Source: Methylomonas sp. (GTDB lineage: Bacteria; Pseudomonadota; Gammaproteobacteria; Methylococcales; Methylomonadaceae). Taken from it: a stretch of DNA of 19,681 nucleotides. Both the position numbers and the translations under genes were made by a program. Every line of letters begins with the position of its first letter. Position 1 is the first letter of the stretch. The notes beneath the pieces are model-generated. The model was not told the origin of the DNA, did not search any database, and saw only the letters and a list, made by a program, of their open reading frames with translations. The stretch lies in the NCBI GenBank assembly GCA_026989715.1, contig JALSIU010000161.1, positions 1 to 19,681 of the forward strand, written 5' to 3'. Of this stretch, positions 1 through 8,013 are shown in pieces.

Positions 1-79
1 TTAAAGATATTCCGCAATTTTATCATGATTGATTTGGTTTTTACTTTAAGCCTAAGCCTCTGCGATAAATTCTCAGTCC

Positions 80-1078
80 TTAGTGAGTGAAGGCGCTCTT
101 GTTGCGTTTATGCCAATAATCCGTTGCCAATTGTTGCGCCTTTGCTTGCGAATCTGCCTTGCCCAGTAACTTTAGGGCAATGGCCGCTGTGCCGATAATG
201 CTGGCTTCGGCAAATTCATCTTGGTTTGTACCTTGCCATACCTGCAGTAGTTGCTGTGGATTTAATTGCGCCGGTTTGACATGTCGTCTGGCAAAAAGAG
301 CCGGCCATATTTCTTCAGATAAATGTGTTTGATGCACGCTTTGTACAAGGCAGTCCATATCGGGATTGCGCTCCGTTTCGCCGCCTTCCCCTTTTAATAC
401 TGCCATATTCGGTTGCTTTAATAGCAATGCTGCTTCTTGATGGACAGGGCGATAACCTGGGTGAAAGATACCTTGGATGCTATAAGCTGCATTGAGTGGG
501 TTTATTAAGCGCACTAAGGTGTGTACAGGCGAGCGTAAGCCCATTAATGCTCTGAGGTGAATCATTTTATTTAAAGCAGGGCAAATGGTCTCTAAAGATA
601 GGTAAGCAAAGTGGCGCGTTTGTAGCTGTTGTTGTGCGCTTGCAAATGAATCTGCTTGAGGAAGAGAAAACAGCGGCAGCATATCTTGGGCAAATAACCT
701 CCCTTGTGTGTGTGCGGCAGAGCCATGCATGAGGACTTTAATGCCATTTTCGGCGAGTAATAAACTCGATAACATATACCAAGGTAAGTGACGACGTTTG
801 CCTGCATAAGCCGACCAATCTAAATCGGCTGTTTGTTTTATATTCGGCAGTGTCGCACGTACAGCTTGCACAAAGCCTGCAAGCTCTTCAGGGGTTTCTT
901 CTTTGACACGCATCAGCATCAAAAATGCACCGAGTTGAATATCTTCCACTTCGTCTGCTAGAATCATGCGCATGGCTTGATATGCTTCGGACTGCGTAAG
1001 TGGGCGTGAGCCTTTTTTGCCTTTACCTAAAATACGAATATAGTCGGCAAAAGGGTGTTCTGTATTGTTGCTGGTCAT
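80..1078 (-). CDS. ybiB: YbiB/TrpD2-like protein (anthranilate phosphoribosyltransferase superfamily, nucleic-acid-binding branch)
   Basis: The 332-residue product has the fold signature of nucleoside phosphorylase/TrpD-like proteins: an N-terminal helical part (about 1-75), then an alpha/beta part with GIKVLMHG (112-119) and a VLKGEGGETERNPD stretch (227-240). In true TrpD enzymes a glycine-rich GTGGD loop binds PRPP. Here that place reads AYAGKRRHLPW (about 90-100), so the PRPP loop is gone, as in the YbiB/TrpD2 branch. E. coli YbiB is known to bind nucleic acids and to be damage-inducible; a catalytic role is unproven. It is the last gene of the minus-strand ubi-reg operon, 35 bases after regA. 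The ATG has no clear ribosome site, which suggests translation linked to the upstream gene. Its length is close to the family norm. Family assignment is good; the cellular role is unknown. Confidence 0.85.
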   Translation of the reverse strand: MTSNNTEHPFADYIRILGKGKKGSRPLTQSEAYQAMRMILADEVEDIQLGAFLMLMRVKEETPEELAGFVQAVRATLPNIKQTADLDWSAYAGKRRHLPWYMLSSLLLAENGIKVLMHGSAAHTQGRLFAQDMLPLFSLPQADSFASAQQQLQTRHFAYLSLETICPALNKMIHLRALMGLRSPVHTLVRLINPLNAAYSIQGIFHPGYRPVHQEAALLLKQPNMAVLKGEGGETERNPDMDCLVQSVHQTHLSEEIWPALFARRHVKPAQLNPQQLLQVWQGTNQDEFAEASIIGTAAIALKLLGKADSQAKAQQLATDYWHKRNKSAFTH

Positions 1079-1113
1079 TGCTTTGGGAGACGGTTGTTGG
1101 ATTAAGGCGTTAG

Positions 1114-1662
1114 TTATTCACGTACCGGGCGTTTATCAAGCTTGCGCTGTAAGGTGCGCCGGTGCATATTTAAAGCGCGTGCTGCCGCAGAAATATTACC
1201 CTCGTGTTCCATTAATACTTTTTGTAAATGTTCCCATTCTAAACGTTTAACCGATAGTGGGTTTTCATTAATGGCAATGGAACTATCGCCCGTATTTTTA
1301 TGTAAGGCGTTCATGATTTCATCAGGGTTGGCGGGTTTGGTTAAATAATGCGTTGCCCCTAACTTAATGGCTTCTACGGCGGTCGCAATACTGGCAAATC
1401 CTGTCAGCATAATGATTTGAGTGTTATCATCAAGTGAGATCAGTTTTTGTACTAATTCTAAGCCTGATTCGTGACCGATACGTAAATCAATCACGGCATA
1501 TTCAGGTTCGATTTGTTCGGCTAAGGCTAGGCCACTTTTGACATCGTGGGCAACAGAGACAATAAATTCCCTTTTTTCGAGTGCTGATTTCAGTACCGAG
1601 CAATAAGTTTGGTCATCATCTACCAGTAATAATTGTGCTTGTGCATGTTCTGCCATAGTCAT
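1114..1662 (-). CDS. regA: RegA/PrrA/ActR-type redox response regulator
   Basis: The 182-residue product is a two-domain DNA-binding response regulator. The receiver domain (about 10-125) shows the acidic pocket D15-D17, the phospho-acceptor D59 in AVIDLR, T87 and K109. The C-terminal Fis-type helix-turn-helix (about 142-178) carries ALNMHRRTLQRKL, nearly the invariant recognition helix of RegA/PrrA proteins, which makes the subfamily call strong. In other proteobacteria this regulator controls respiratory oxidases, nitrogen, carbon and hydrogen metabolism in response to oxygen and redox state. Its ATG overlaps the regB stop codon (ATGA, 1659-1662), so the two are translationally coupled. A second Met at codon 3 is an alternative start. 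There is a 35-base gap to the downstream ybiB-like gene. Confidence 0.93.
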   Translation of the reverse strand: MTMAEHAQAQLLLVDDDQTYCSVLKSALEKREFIVSVAHDVKSGLALAEQIEPEYAVIDLRIGHESGLELVQKLISLDDNTQIIMLTGFASIATAVEAIKLGATHYLTKPANPDEIMNALHKNTGDSSIAINENPLSVKRLEWEHLQKVLMEHEGNISAAARALNMHRRTLQRKLDKRPVRE

Positions 1663-3008
1663 AAATTCTTTTCAGTGCTTACCAGCGGTAAGATAATATC
1701 AATGCAAGCACCGCCTGAAGGAGCGTTGCTAACGTCTATTGTACCCCCGATTCGTGTAATCGTTGAATAGGTAAGAAATAAGCCGACTCCCAAGCCTTGC
1801 TTGCTATTATTGATGGGGGCTTTGCCTATTTTGTCCAGTAATTCTTCCGGCATGCCGGGGCCGTAGTCACGTATTTGAATGCCAATAAAGCCTTCTACCG
1901 TACAGGAGTATATGTTCAGGTCAATGCCTTTTTCAACAGGGGTGTTATCGGCTGCATTATTGAGAATATTAATGAGTGAATGGGTTAGTGTCAGTTCGGC
2001 CAAAATGGATTCATGGAGTGGTGCGGCCGAGTTGATATGTAAATTCAGCTTTACGCCCGGTTGTTGGCTACGCCACTGGTTGATTACATTATCAAGGTAA
2101 TCACTACAAACGGTCACATGTCCTGATTCGGCACGTAATTCGCCTGCAGAGGCGGACATGAGGGAGAGGGCTTGTTTGCAGCGGTTTATTTGCTCTTGCA
2201 TGATATGCATTTTTTCATGCAACTCAGGATGTACTTCAGGGCTGTAATCATCTTTTAATTCATGCGCAATAATGGCCATAATCCCTAAAGGCGTTCCCAT
2301 ATCGTGCGCTGCACTGGCAGCTAATGTCCCTAGTGCAACAATACGCTCATCTTGTAAAGCTCGCTCGCGGGTATCTGCAAGTATGCGCTCGCCATCTTTA
2401 ATGGTATTAGAGAGCTCGACGGCAAAAAAGGCGACTAAACCCGCACTACAAACAAAACCAAACCACATGCCGAAGATATGAAAATTAAAAAATTCTTGGT
2501 CTTGTGTGTCATGCATAGATGGCGATATATTGGCCATATCCATATGCATCAAATGCGGCTCAACGGTGGTGAGTGTTGCATGATAAGGAATTAAAAAGGT
2601 ATATAGCGTTGTGGTTAAAATCACCATATACCAAGTGTAGGTGTGCGGTAAGATAATGGCCGTCAAAATGACAGGGAGCAAAAAAATCCATGTGAACGGA
2701 TTGGTTGCGCCACCTGTTAAATAGAGCAGTGAAGCAATGGCGAGTACATCTAATGCCAGTTGTGAAAAAATCTCCATTTCTGTGACGGGGATGTCGGTTT
2801 TGAGGCGCATCCAAGTATAAAGATTGACTGAGGCAATGGACATGATAGTGAGCCATAACGCCTCTTGGTGTAATGAGATTTTTAATAAGTCGGTGGAAAT
2901 TAATAGCAGTAGTGATTCGCCCCCAATCATTAAATTTCTTAAAATAAATAACCATTGTAGGTTTTCTTTGGCAGAAATTTCTGTTTTGGGGACGAAGTTA
3001 ACTAGCAT
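1659..3008 (-). CDS. regB: RegB/PrrB-type membrane sensor histidine kinase
   Basis: The 449-residue partner kinase of RegA. About six hydrophobic segments fill residues 20-200. Between them is GGATNPF (99-105), the conserved ubiquinone-binding heptad of RegB proteins. The H-box is ALGTLAASAAHDMGTPL with H235 as the autophosphorylation site. C277 in INRCKQAL sits where the redox-active cysteine of RegB is found. The ATP-binding part has an N-box (NILNNAADN, 347-355), DYGPGMP (381-387) and GLGVGLFL (405-412). In studied homologues the kinase responds to the quinone pool and to cysteine oxidation. The H-box has AHDM where the Rhodobacter protein has AHEL. A Met/His-rich loop at about 152-166 is unusual. 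It starts one base after the ubiB stop codon and overlaps regA by four bases. Confidence 0.93.
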   Translation of the reverse strand: MLVNFVPKTEISAKENLQWLFILRNLMIGGESLLLLISTDLLKISLHQEALWLTIMSIASVNLYTWMRLKTDIPVTEMEIFSQLALDVLAIASLLYLTGGATNPFTWIFLLPVILTAIILPHTYTWYMVILTTTLYTFLIPYHATLTTVEPHLMHMDMANISPSMHDTQDQEFFNFHIFGMWFGFVCSAGLVAFFAVELSNTIKDGERILADTRERALQDERIVALGTLAASAAHDMGTPLGIMAIIAHELKDDYSPEVHPELHEKMHIMQEQINRCKQALSLMSASAGELRAESGHVTVCSDYLDNVINQWRSQQPGVKLNLHINSAAPLHESILAELTLTHSLINILNNAADNTPVEKGIDLNIYSCTVEGFIGIQIRDYGPGMPEELLDKIGKAPINNSKQGLGVGLFLTYSTITRIGGTIDVSNAPSGGACIDIILPLVSTEKNL

Positions 3009-3009
3009 A

Positions 3010-4560
3010 TTATTGTAATATGAGGGCGCTGCTAATCATGGCGGCACTAATCAGTATCGCATATAGCGTGCTTTTATGATGGGAGTGCATTTGTGCGGTT
3101 AATTTTTCCAGTTGCTTTTGTTGTGCTTCGCCGCGCTGGTTGGCATGTGCGGCATCATCTAGTGCCTGCATAATAAGCGAGGGAACTTCCGGAAATTTTT
3201 CAGCCAATTCCGGGAATTTTTGTATGGCTTGTTTTATTTTTGCTTTTGGGCTTAAACGTTCTTTAAACCAGTCTTCTAAATACGGTTTGGCTGTTTGCCA
3301 TAAGTCCAATTCAGGGTAAAGCTGACGACCTAAGCCTTCGATATTGAGCAAGGTTTTTTGTAATAAGACCAGTTGCGGTTGCACTTCCATATCAAAGCGG
3401 CGCGCGGTTTGAAAGAGACGCAATAATAGCAAGCCAAACGAAATATCTTTTAAAGGTTTATCAAAAATGGGCTCGCAGACACTACGAATGGCCGATTCAA
3501 ATTCTTCTACTTTGGTATGCGGTGGCACCCAGCCCGATTCCAAATGCATTTCTGCTACTCGCCGATAATCACGGTTGAAAAATGCGAGAAAATTTTCCGC
3601 CAAGTAGCGTTGGTCTGAAGAAGAGAGTGTGCCGACTATGCCAAAATCAACGGCAATATATTTGCCGGGGAGTTCTACAAAAATATTACCGGGGTGCATA
3701 TCGGCATGAAAGAAGTTATCACGAAAAACTTGGGTAAAAAAGGACTCTACACCGCGCTCGGCCAATAATTTGAAATCCGCGTGACCTGCGCGTAATTCTT
3801 CAATATTACCCACCGGAATACCATAAATACGCTCCATCACCAGTACTTTACGGCGGGTAAAATCCCAGTAAATTTCAGGAATATAGAGTGCGTCAGAGCC
3901 TTCAAAGTTGCGCCTTAATTTAGCGGCATTGCCTGCTTCTCTAACTAAATCTAATTCATCTAATAATGTTTTTTCAAATTCGGCCACAATTTCTTTTGCA
4001 TGTAAGCGTTTGGCATCGTGCCAGAATTTTTCGGCAAAATAGGCGAGTTCGTATAATAAACCGATGTCGGAGCGAATCCATTTTTCAACGTCAGGGCGTA
4101 ACACTTTAACAATGACCTCTTCACCTGTGTGTAAGACGGCGGTATGAACTTGTGCGACAGAGGCGGATGCTAAGGGGCTGGCACTAAATTCGGCAAAGGC
4201 AGTCTCAATAGGCATGCCCAGTTGTTGCTCAATGACTTCACGCGCTTGTTGGTCTGAAAAAGGAGGGACTTTATCTTGTAGTTTGACCAATTCATCGGCA
4301 ATATCATCAGGTAAAATATCTTTACGCGTAGATAATGCTTGGCCAAATTTTACATAAATAGGCCCTAAATCTTCAAGGGTGCGACGGATGCGTTCGCCAC
4401 GACTACCAAATTTGGTTTTACGCCAAAAGTTAGGTGAAAAAACAGCCAGAAAACGTAAAGGCCTGAATAGGTGTGTTTTTAGAATCAGATCATCTAATCC
4501 ATGTGTAATGAGTACCCAATTAATATGGAGTACTCTTAAAATAAGTTTGGGGTGCTTCAC
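3010..4560 (-). CDS. ubiB: UbiB, ABC1/ADCK-family atypical kinase/ATPase of ubiquinone biosynthesis
   Basis: The 516-residue product has all UbiB hallmarks: the KxGQ motif (KFGQ, 71-74), the alanine-rich nucleotide loop (ASASVAQVHTA, 131-141), the lysine K152 in VIVKVLRP, the catalytic stretch HADMHPGN (285-292) and the metal-binding DFG-like VDFGIVG (304-310). A hydrophobic C-terminal segment (about 498-515) would anchor it in the inner membrane. UbiB is an accessory ATPase needed for aerobic ubiquinone synthesis and is thought to help extract or present lipid intermediates to the Ubi enzymes. The start codon is GTG, preceded by AGGA eight bases upstream. It follows ubiJ by 16 bases and precedes regB by one base, so it is firmly inside the operon. 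Confidence 0.95.
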   Translation of the reverse strand: MKHPKLILRVLHINWVLITHGLDDLILKTHLFRPLRFLAVFSPNFWRKTKFGSRGERIRRTLEDLGPIYVKFGQALSTRKDILPDDIADELVKLQDKVPPFSDQQAREVIEQQLGMPIETAFAEFSASPLASASVAQVHTAVLHTGEEVIVKVLRPDVEKWIRSDIGLLYELAYFAEKFWHDAKRLHAKEIVAEFEKTLLDELDLVREAGNAAKLRRNFEGSDALYIPEIYWDFTRRKVLVMERIYGIPVGNIEELRAGHADFKLLAERGVESFFTQVFRDNFFHADMHPGNIFVELPGKYIAVDFGIVGTLSSSDQRYLAENFLAFFNRDYRRVAEMHLESGWVPPHTKVEEFESAIRSVCEPIFDKPLKDISFGLLLLRLFQTARRFDMEVQPQLVLLQKTLLNIEGLGRQLYPELDLWQTAKPYLEDWFKERLSPKAKIKQAIQKFPELAEKFPEVPSLIMQALDDAAHANQRGEAQQKQLEKLTAQMHSHHKSTLYAILISAAMISSALILQ

Positions 4561-4576
4561 GGTTACCGTCCTATGC

Positions 4577-5209
4577 CTATGTATCTGTATTGTTTAAACT
4601 ATTTTTGTGTGCTTCTAAGCGTTGTATACGTGCATCGAGCCGGTCAAAATCTTCTTTAAGGTGATCAATTTGTTGGTAAAAAATATTCACTTCGGGGGCA
4701 GGGGGAAGGTCTTGCGTTTCATCTTGTAAAAATTCTGTCGCATTGAGTTTTAGGGTGGTAAGTGTTTGCTGTTGCCATTGGTTTGCGCTACGGAATAAAT
4801 GACCGACTTTATGCGCAATGACATCGCCTGTGTAGTGTGCAAGGCGTTCTTCTAAATCAATATCTAATTGTTTGAATAGTTCTTGAAATTTATGACCAAT
4901 GCTTAAGTCACCTTCAATGCTGACCTCCCCCGAAAATAAAGCACGTGCAGGTGTGGCACTTAATCCCATTAAACCTAATGCCGTTAACGAGCCACGCAAC
5001 GTGGTATCGACTTCACCTGGGTAATGGTCGATAACTTGAATGCTATGTGTTGTCGGACAAAGATAAAGCGTTGCATTAAAAGGCAAGATGGTGACGGCAA
5101 TGACTTTGCCGGCCAAAGGTTGCAGAAAAAGCGGCAGATCTTCATCTAGGTCGAGGTAATGATTTAAGGCGGTTTCAAATGCACTGATAAGGATAGGTTT
5201 GATGGTCAT
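4577..5209 (-). CDS. ubiJ: UbiJ, SCP2-domain accessory factor of ubiquinone biosynthesis
   Basis: About 210 residues from the ATG at 5207-5209. The frame is open further upstream to a TTG near 5272, but MTIKPILISAFETALNHYL is the typical UbiJ beginning, so I use the ATG. The first half matches an SCP2 sterol/lipid-carrier fold (for example GKVIAVTILPFNATLYLCP and the GEVSIEGDLSIGHKFQELF region). The C-terminus is a heptad-rich helix ending LKEDFDRLDARIQRLEAHKNSL, a likely coiled coil. UbiJ works with UbiK as a lipid-binding part of the soluble Ubi complex that carries hydrophobic intermediates. The position between ubiE and ubiB is the classical gammaproteobacterial order and supports the call. 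Confidence 0.9.
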   Translation of the reverse strand: MTIKPILISAFETALNHYLDLDEDLPLFLQPLAGKVIAVTILPFNATLYLCPTTHSIQVIDHYPGEVDTTLRGSLTALGLMGLSATPARALFSGEVSIEGDLSIGHKFQELFKQLDIDLEERLAHYTGDVIAHKVGHLFRSANQWQQQTLTTLKLNATEFLQDETQDLPPAPEVNIFYQQIDHLKEDFDRLDARIQRLEAHKNSLNNTDT

Positions 5210-5313
5210 TGTCTTTGGGGCTAAATAAAGATGAAAAATTAAATGCAACGCAGAAGGGCTTATGAGGCACAAATGAAATTAAGCGACCCACGCCGCTCTT
5301 CTGCGTACGCTAT

Positions 5314-6063
5314 TTAGAATTTATAGCCACGATGCACCGCCACAACACCTTGTGACATATTAAAATATTCGCAACGCTCAAGGCCTGCCGCTTCCATCAT
5401 CTTTTTTAATGCATCTTGTTTGGGGTGCATGCGGATGGACTCTGCCAAATAGCGGTAACTGTCTTCATCTTTTGCCACAAACTTACCAATTTTAGGGAGT
5501 AATTTGAACGAATAGAAATCGTAGACTTTTTCGGTAATTTTATCGGTAGGGTGCGAGAATTCCAACACGATAACGCGCCCTCCCGGTTTTAGAACCCGCA
5601 TCATAGAACGTAATGCCGCATCTTTATCGGTGACGTTACGCAGACCGAAAGCAATACAGACGCAATCAAAGCTGTTATCTTCAAAGGGTAGGCACTCTGC
5701 ATTCACTTGTGCATAAGTTATATTATTGATTAAGCCGCGATCAATTAAACGGTCGCGACCGGTGCGTAGCATTTCCGAATTAATATCCGCGAGGACAATA
5801 TTACCGTTTTTACCAATACGTTTAGCAAATAATGTGGTTAAATCGCCTGTTCCGCCTGCCAAATCCAGTACTTGCTCACCTTCGCGAACATTGCTTAATT
5901 GCACGGCAACGCGCTTCCAAATCCGATGAATGCCAAAGGACATTAAGTCATTCATGATGTCATATTGACCGGCAACAGAGTCAAACACTCCGCGTACTAA
6001 TTTGACTTTATCATCGGCATTCACTTGTTTAAAACCAAAATGGGTCGTGTTATCAGTTGTCAT
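5314..6063 (-). CDS. ubiE: UbiE, C-methyltransferase of ubiquinone/menaquinone biosynthesis
   Basis: The 249-residue product (E. coli UbiE has 251) is a class I SAM-dependent methyltransferase. The SAM-binding motif I is VLDLAGGTGDLT (65-76). The UbiE/COQ5 signature YDIMNDLMSFGIHRIWKR is at 34-51. Further motifs are AFGLRNVTD (138-146) and VLKPGGRVIVLEFS (157-170). It performs the C-methylation of the demethoxyubiquinol intermediate and, where present, demethylmenaquinol. It is the first gene of the minus-strand operon ubiE-ubiJ-ubiB-regB-regA-ybiB. Its promoter should lie in the gap beyond 6064. A weak AGG lies about 12 bases before the ATG. The gap to ubiJ is about 100 bases, the widest inside this operon. 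Confidence 0.96.
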   Translation of the reverse strand: MTTDNTTHFGFKQVNADDKVKLVRGVFDSVAGQYDIMNDLMSFGIHRIWKRVAVQLSNVREGEQVLDLAGGTGDLTTLFAKRIGKNGNIVLADINSEMLRTGRDRLIDRGLINNITYAQVNAECLPFEDNSFDCVCIAFGLRNVTDKDAALRSMMRVLKPGGRVIVLEFSHPTDKITEKVYDFYSFKLLPKIGKFVAKDEDSYRYLAESIRMHPKQDALKKMMEAAGLERCEYFNMSQGVVAVHRGYKF

Positions 6064-6479
6064 GTATTTATTTAACCTGAGTTCGAGGTAAGAAAAAGGG
6101 CTAAGTAACCTTGCCTATCCAGCTTAAGGTACTTGATGGATGTCATTTTAACACACCTTATAGGCATGCAGATAATGCAAGTTTTAATAGGGCTGGTATT
6201 GAATTAGGGGAGGCTGGATATTCTAATTTAGGGCTGAGGGTTTTATTTCTAAAAGTTTATGTATTCTAAATACTATCATACAAAGCATAAGGTTTTAGGT
6301 CTGTAACAAAGTATTTCTAGTGACGGCGTTGTATGCAGAAGTCAGGTGATTAGCTGTTTTAGCTTGCATTTTAAGGCAATGAGATATTTTTTTTATGACT
6401 GAGGGCGGGGTATTGCTCGCCAAACATACTTTTCTTGGTGTGAGTGCGTACAATGAGGGTTCAATCAATGGAGTAATCA
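6064..6479. other. Long intergenic region upstream of ubiE and of the small secreted protein gene
   Basis: A divergent gap of about 416 bases that should hold the ubiE operon promoter (minus) and the promoter of the gene at 6480 (plus). It is AT-rich. The only promoter-like element I can point to is a minus-strand TATAAG at 6157-6162 without a good -35. I find no convincing open reading frame, tRNA, intrinsic terminator or large inverted repeat. Short frames crossing it lack ribosome sites and family features. Confidence 0.5.
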
Positions 6480-6872
6480 ATGCAAAGAATAAATGTAGCA
6501 ACCGTTTTCGCCGGTCTTTTATTAGTAGGTGGACATGTATTTGCTGAAGGAGTGTCTTTAACGAATGAAAATATACAGGGTACTTGGGCTTTAGAGTACA
6601 CTAAAAAATCTGTTAAATCAGAGGATGCTTTCAAAAGAGAGGATACTTGGGTTTTTGGGAAAGATGGCACAGTCACCATTAAAAATATCCCGCGCGATGG
6701 GAGTTATTACGATCAACTACCGGTTCAGTATGAAGTGGAAGATAATAACTTAAAAATAGCGGTTTTAGGGAGAGCCGGCAGGTTTGATAAATTCACTTTA
6801 ATTAATAAAGATGATAAAAACATGACGTTAAAAGCACGCTTTGGTGCTATTTATCAATTTGCTAAACAGTAA
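6480..6872 (+). CDS. Small secreted protein of unknown function, lipocalin-like beta-rich
   Basis: The 130-residue product begins with a clear Sec signal peptide: basic MQR, a hydrophobic core to about residue 18, and an alanine cleavage site GHVFA before EGVSL (about 22/23). There is no lipobox cysteine, so it should be periplasmic or secreted. The mature part starts with NENIQGTWALEY, alternates short beta-strand-like stretches (DTWVFGKDGTVTIKNI, YEVEDNNLKIAVL) and ends FGAIYQFAKQ. This resembles the generic lipocalin-like layout in which GTW is followed by antiparallel strands, but I cannot name a family. GGAG at 6470-6473, six bases from the ATG, supports the start. It is monocistronic, and the next gene is convergent. 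Confidence 0.7.
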   Translation: MQRINVATVFAGLLLVGGHVFAEGVSLTNENIQGTWALEYTKKSVKSEDAFKREDTWVFGKDGTVTIKNIPRDGSYYDQLPVQYEVEDNNLKIAVLGRAGRFDKFTLINKDDKNMTLKARFGAIYQFAKQ

Positions 6873-6904
6873 ATTTTTGTTTACGTAAAATAGCTAATGC
6901 CTTT

Positions 6905-6933
6905 GGGAGCGAGAATGCGTTTAGTCTCGCCCC
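6905..6933. terminator. Stem-loop between convergent genes, possible bidirectional terminator
   Basis: GGG-A-GCGAGA (6905-6914) pairs with TCTCGC-CCC (6925-6933) around a 10-base loop, nine pairs with one bulged A. It lies between the ends of the converging genes at 6872 and 6957. No uridine-rich tract follows directly on either strand, so intrinsic termination is only possible, and it may act as an RNA-stabilising hairpin instead. Confidence 0.4.
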
Positions 6934-6956
6934 TGATAGTGCATTAAATTGAGTTT

Positions 6957-7877
6957 TTAGATAAAAAATAAAACATAGATGGTCAGTAGAGTGATGATGC
7001 CGGTGATTAGCCCGGCTTTATGCCACAGTGATTGTTCATACCAGTAATATTGTAAACTCGCTTTTTTTCTGAAATAAAATAGCCGCGAGCGATAAATTAA
7101 GTTTTTAAGCGTTGTAAATGTTTTGCGGGATAATGGGTAGAGTAGTGCTAAGCCAACAAATAACTCGATATAAAAAGTGGTGATTTCTATATTGTGTACC
7201 TCGGTATGCATTATTGCTTCCAATGCATAATCTATGCTGTATTCGATAATATCATTTGTGAGGTGCAATGCCTCAATAAAGGTTTCGAATAGAAAAGAGA
7301 TGAGGTCGAGTAGTAATTCTAATACCAAATCAGGCATCATGATTGTAGCGATAGTCAAGCATGCGAGTAAGATATTGAAGATCAATTGGCGGGTTTTACG
7401 CTTATTGACATATTGCTCAAGCAGTTGTTTGTCTTCTTGTTGCAGGTTAATAAACTGTACGCCGACTAAATAAGGGAATTTATCATCTGCAAAAGGGGGG
7501 TTAGCTTTGCAGTAGATGACTTGGCCGCAGGTGGTGATTGTTGTCATGCTAGAGAGCAGTAAAACTCTGACCATAAGATAATCCCCCGGTTGTAGTTTTT
7601 CTTTGCAAATAAATGCAATTCCACTGGCACTAATATTGACATTTAAGGTTTCTTTTTCTTGGCTATGGGAGTTAGGTAGCTGTTGCTCAATAGAACGCGG
7701 AAGGCCATCGTTTTCGGTTATAGGCAGTGCAGTGGCTGCATCGGCAATGCTATTGAAATTAACCTTTGCAGCACTTTCTGCCTGGGTATCTATTTTATGG
7801 TAAAAAATATCAGCCTGTTCAAATATGCGCAATGCTTGTCTACGATTGAATTGAGTATTTTTCTTGTGAGTCGCCAT
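6957..7877 (-). CDS. PilZ-domain protein with C-terminal membrane segments
   Basis: I start at the ATG at 7875-7877 because GAGGA lies seven bases upstream of it. An ATG at 7905-7907 has no ribosome site. The product is then 306 residues. The N-terminus shows the PilZ c-di-GMP motif RxxxR (R13-QAL-R17), and the second motif NISASG ([DN]xSxxG) is at 81-86, followed by a beta-rich stretch to about 145 (LQPGDYLMVRVLL, YLVGVQFINL). The roughly 60 residues between the two motifs, rich in Ala, Asn and Gln, are longer than usual. The C-terminal half has hydrophobic stretches at about 165-182, 184-204, 233-250 and 288-306, so this is a membrane-bound c-di-GMP receptor candidate. The output of the membrane part is unknown. 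No partner gene is adjacent. Confidence 0.75.
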   Translation of the reverse strand: MATHKKNTQFNRRQALRIFEQADIFYHKIDTQAESAAKVNFNSIADAATALPITENDGLPRSIEQQLPNSHSQEKETLNVNISASGIAFICKEKLQPGDYLMVRVLLLSSMTTITTCGQVIYCKANPPFADDKFPYLVGVQFINLQQEDKQLLEQYVNKRKTRQLIFNILLACLTIATIMMPDLVLELLLDLISFLFETFIEALHLTNDIIEYSIDYALEAIMHTEVHNIEITTFYIELFVGLALLYPLSRKTFTTLKNLIYRSRLFYFRKKASLQYYWYEQSLWHKAGLITGIITLLTIYVLFFI

Positions 7878-8013
7878 TATTTTCCTCGTAGTGTTATTGG
7901 TCATCAATTTTTAATTTGTGCTCAGCTTAAAGTATTTTGGCACGTTAGATGGTTATTTTAGGTGATTTTACGAGCTGAGTCGGATAAGTTTGTTTGTTAG
8001 TTTTTGCGGTGAT

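Noticed and set aside
1..26. Possible start of a minus-strand gene (ATG at 24-26, then Ile-Lys-Leu-Arg-Asn-Ile-Phe)
   Set aside because: Only eight codons are in the window and no ribosome site precedes the ATG, so it cannot be supported.
2560..2955. 131-codon minus-strand frame inside regB
   Set aside because: It is a shifted frame of regB without ribosome site, motifs or membrane pattern; regB itself is unambiguous in its own frame.
5210..5272. Longer UbiJ starting at a TTG near 5272
   Set aside because: The extra 21 residues do not resemble UbiJ, while the ATG at 5207-5209 begins the conserved family start.
6295..6679. Minus-strand frames overlapping the gap and the small secreted protein gene
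   Set aside because: The sequence shows no recognisable domain and the overlapping plus-strand gene has a signal peptide and a good ribosome site.
7878..7907. Longer PilZ-membrane protein starting at the ATG pair at 7902-7907
   Set aside because: No Shine-Dalgarno sequence lies before it, whereas GAGGA is well placed before the ATG at 7875-7877.
7921..7979. CTCAGCT/AGCTGAG inverted repeat upstream of the membrane PilZ gene
   Set aside because: Seven-base arms 45 bases apart are expected by chance in a gap of this size.
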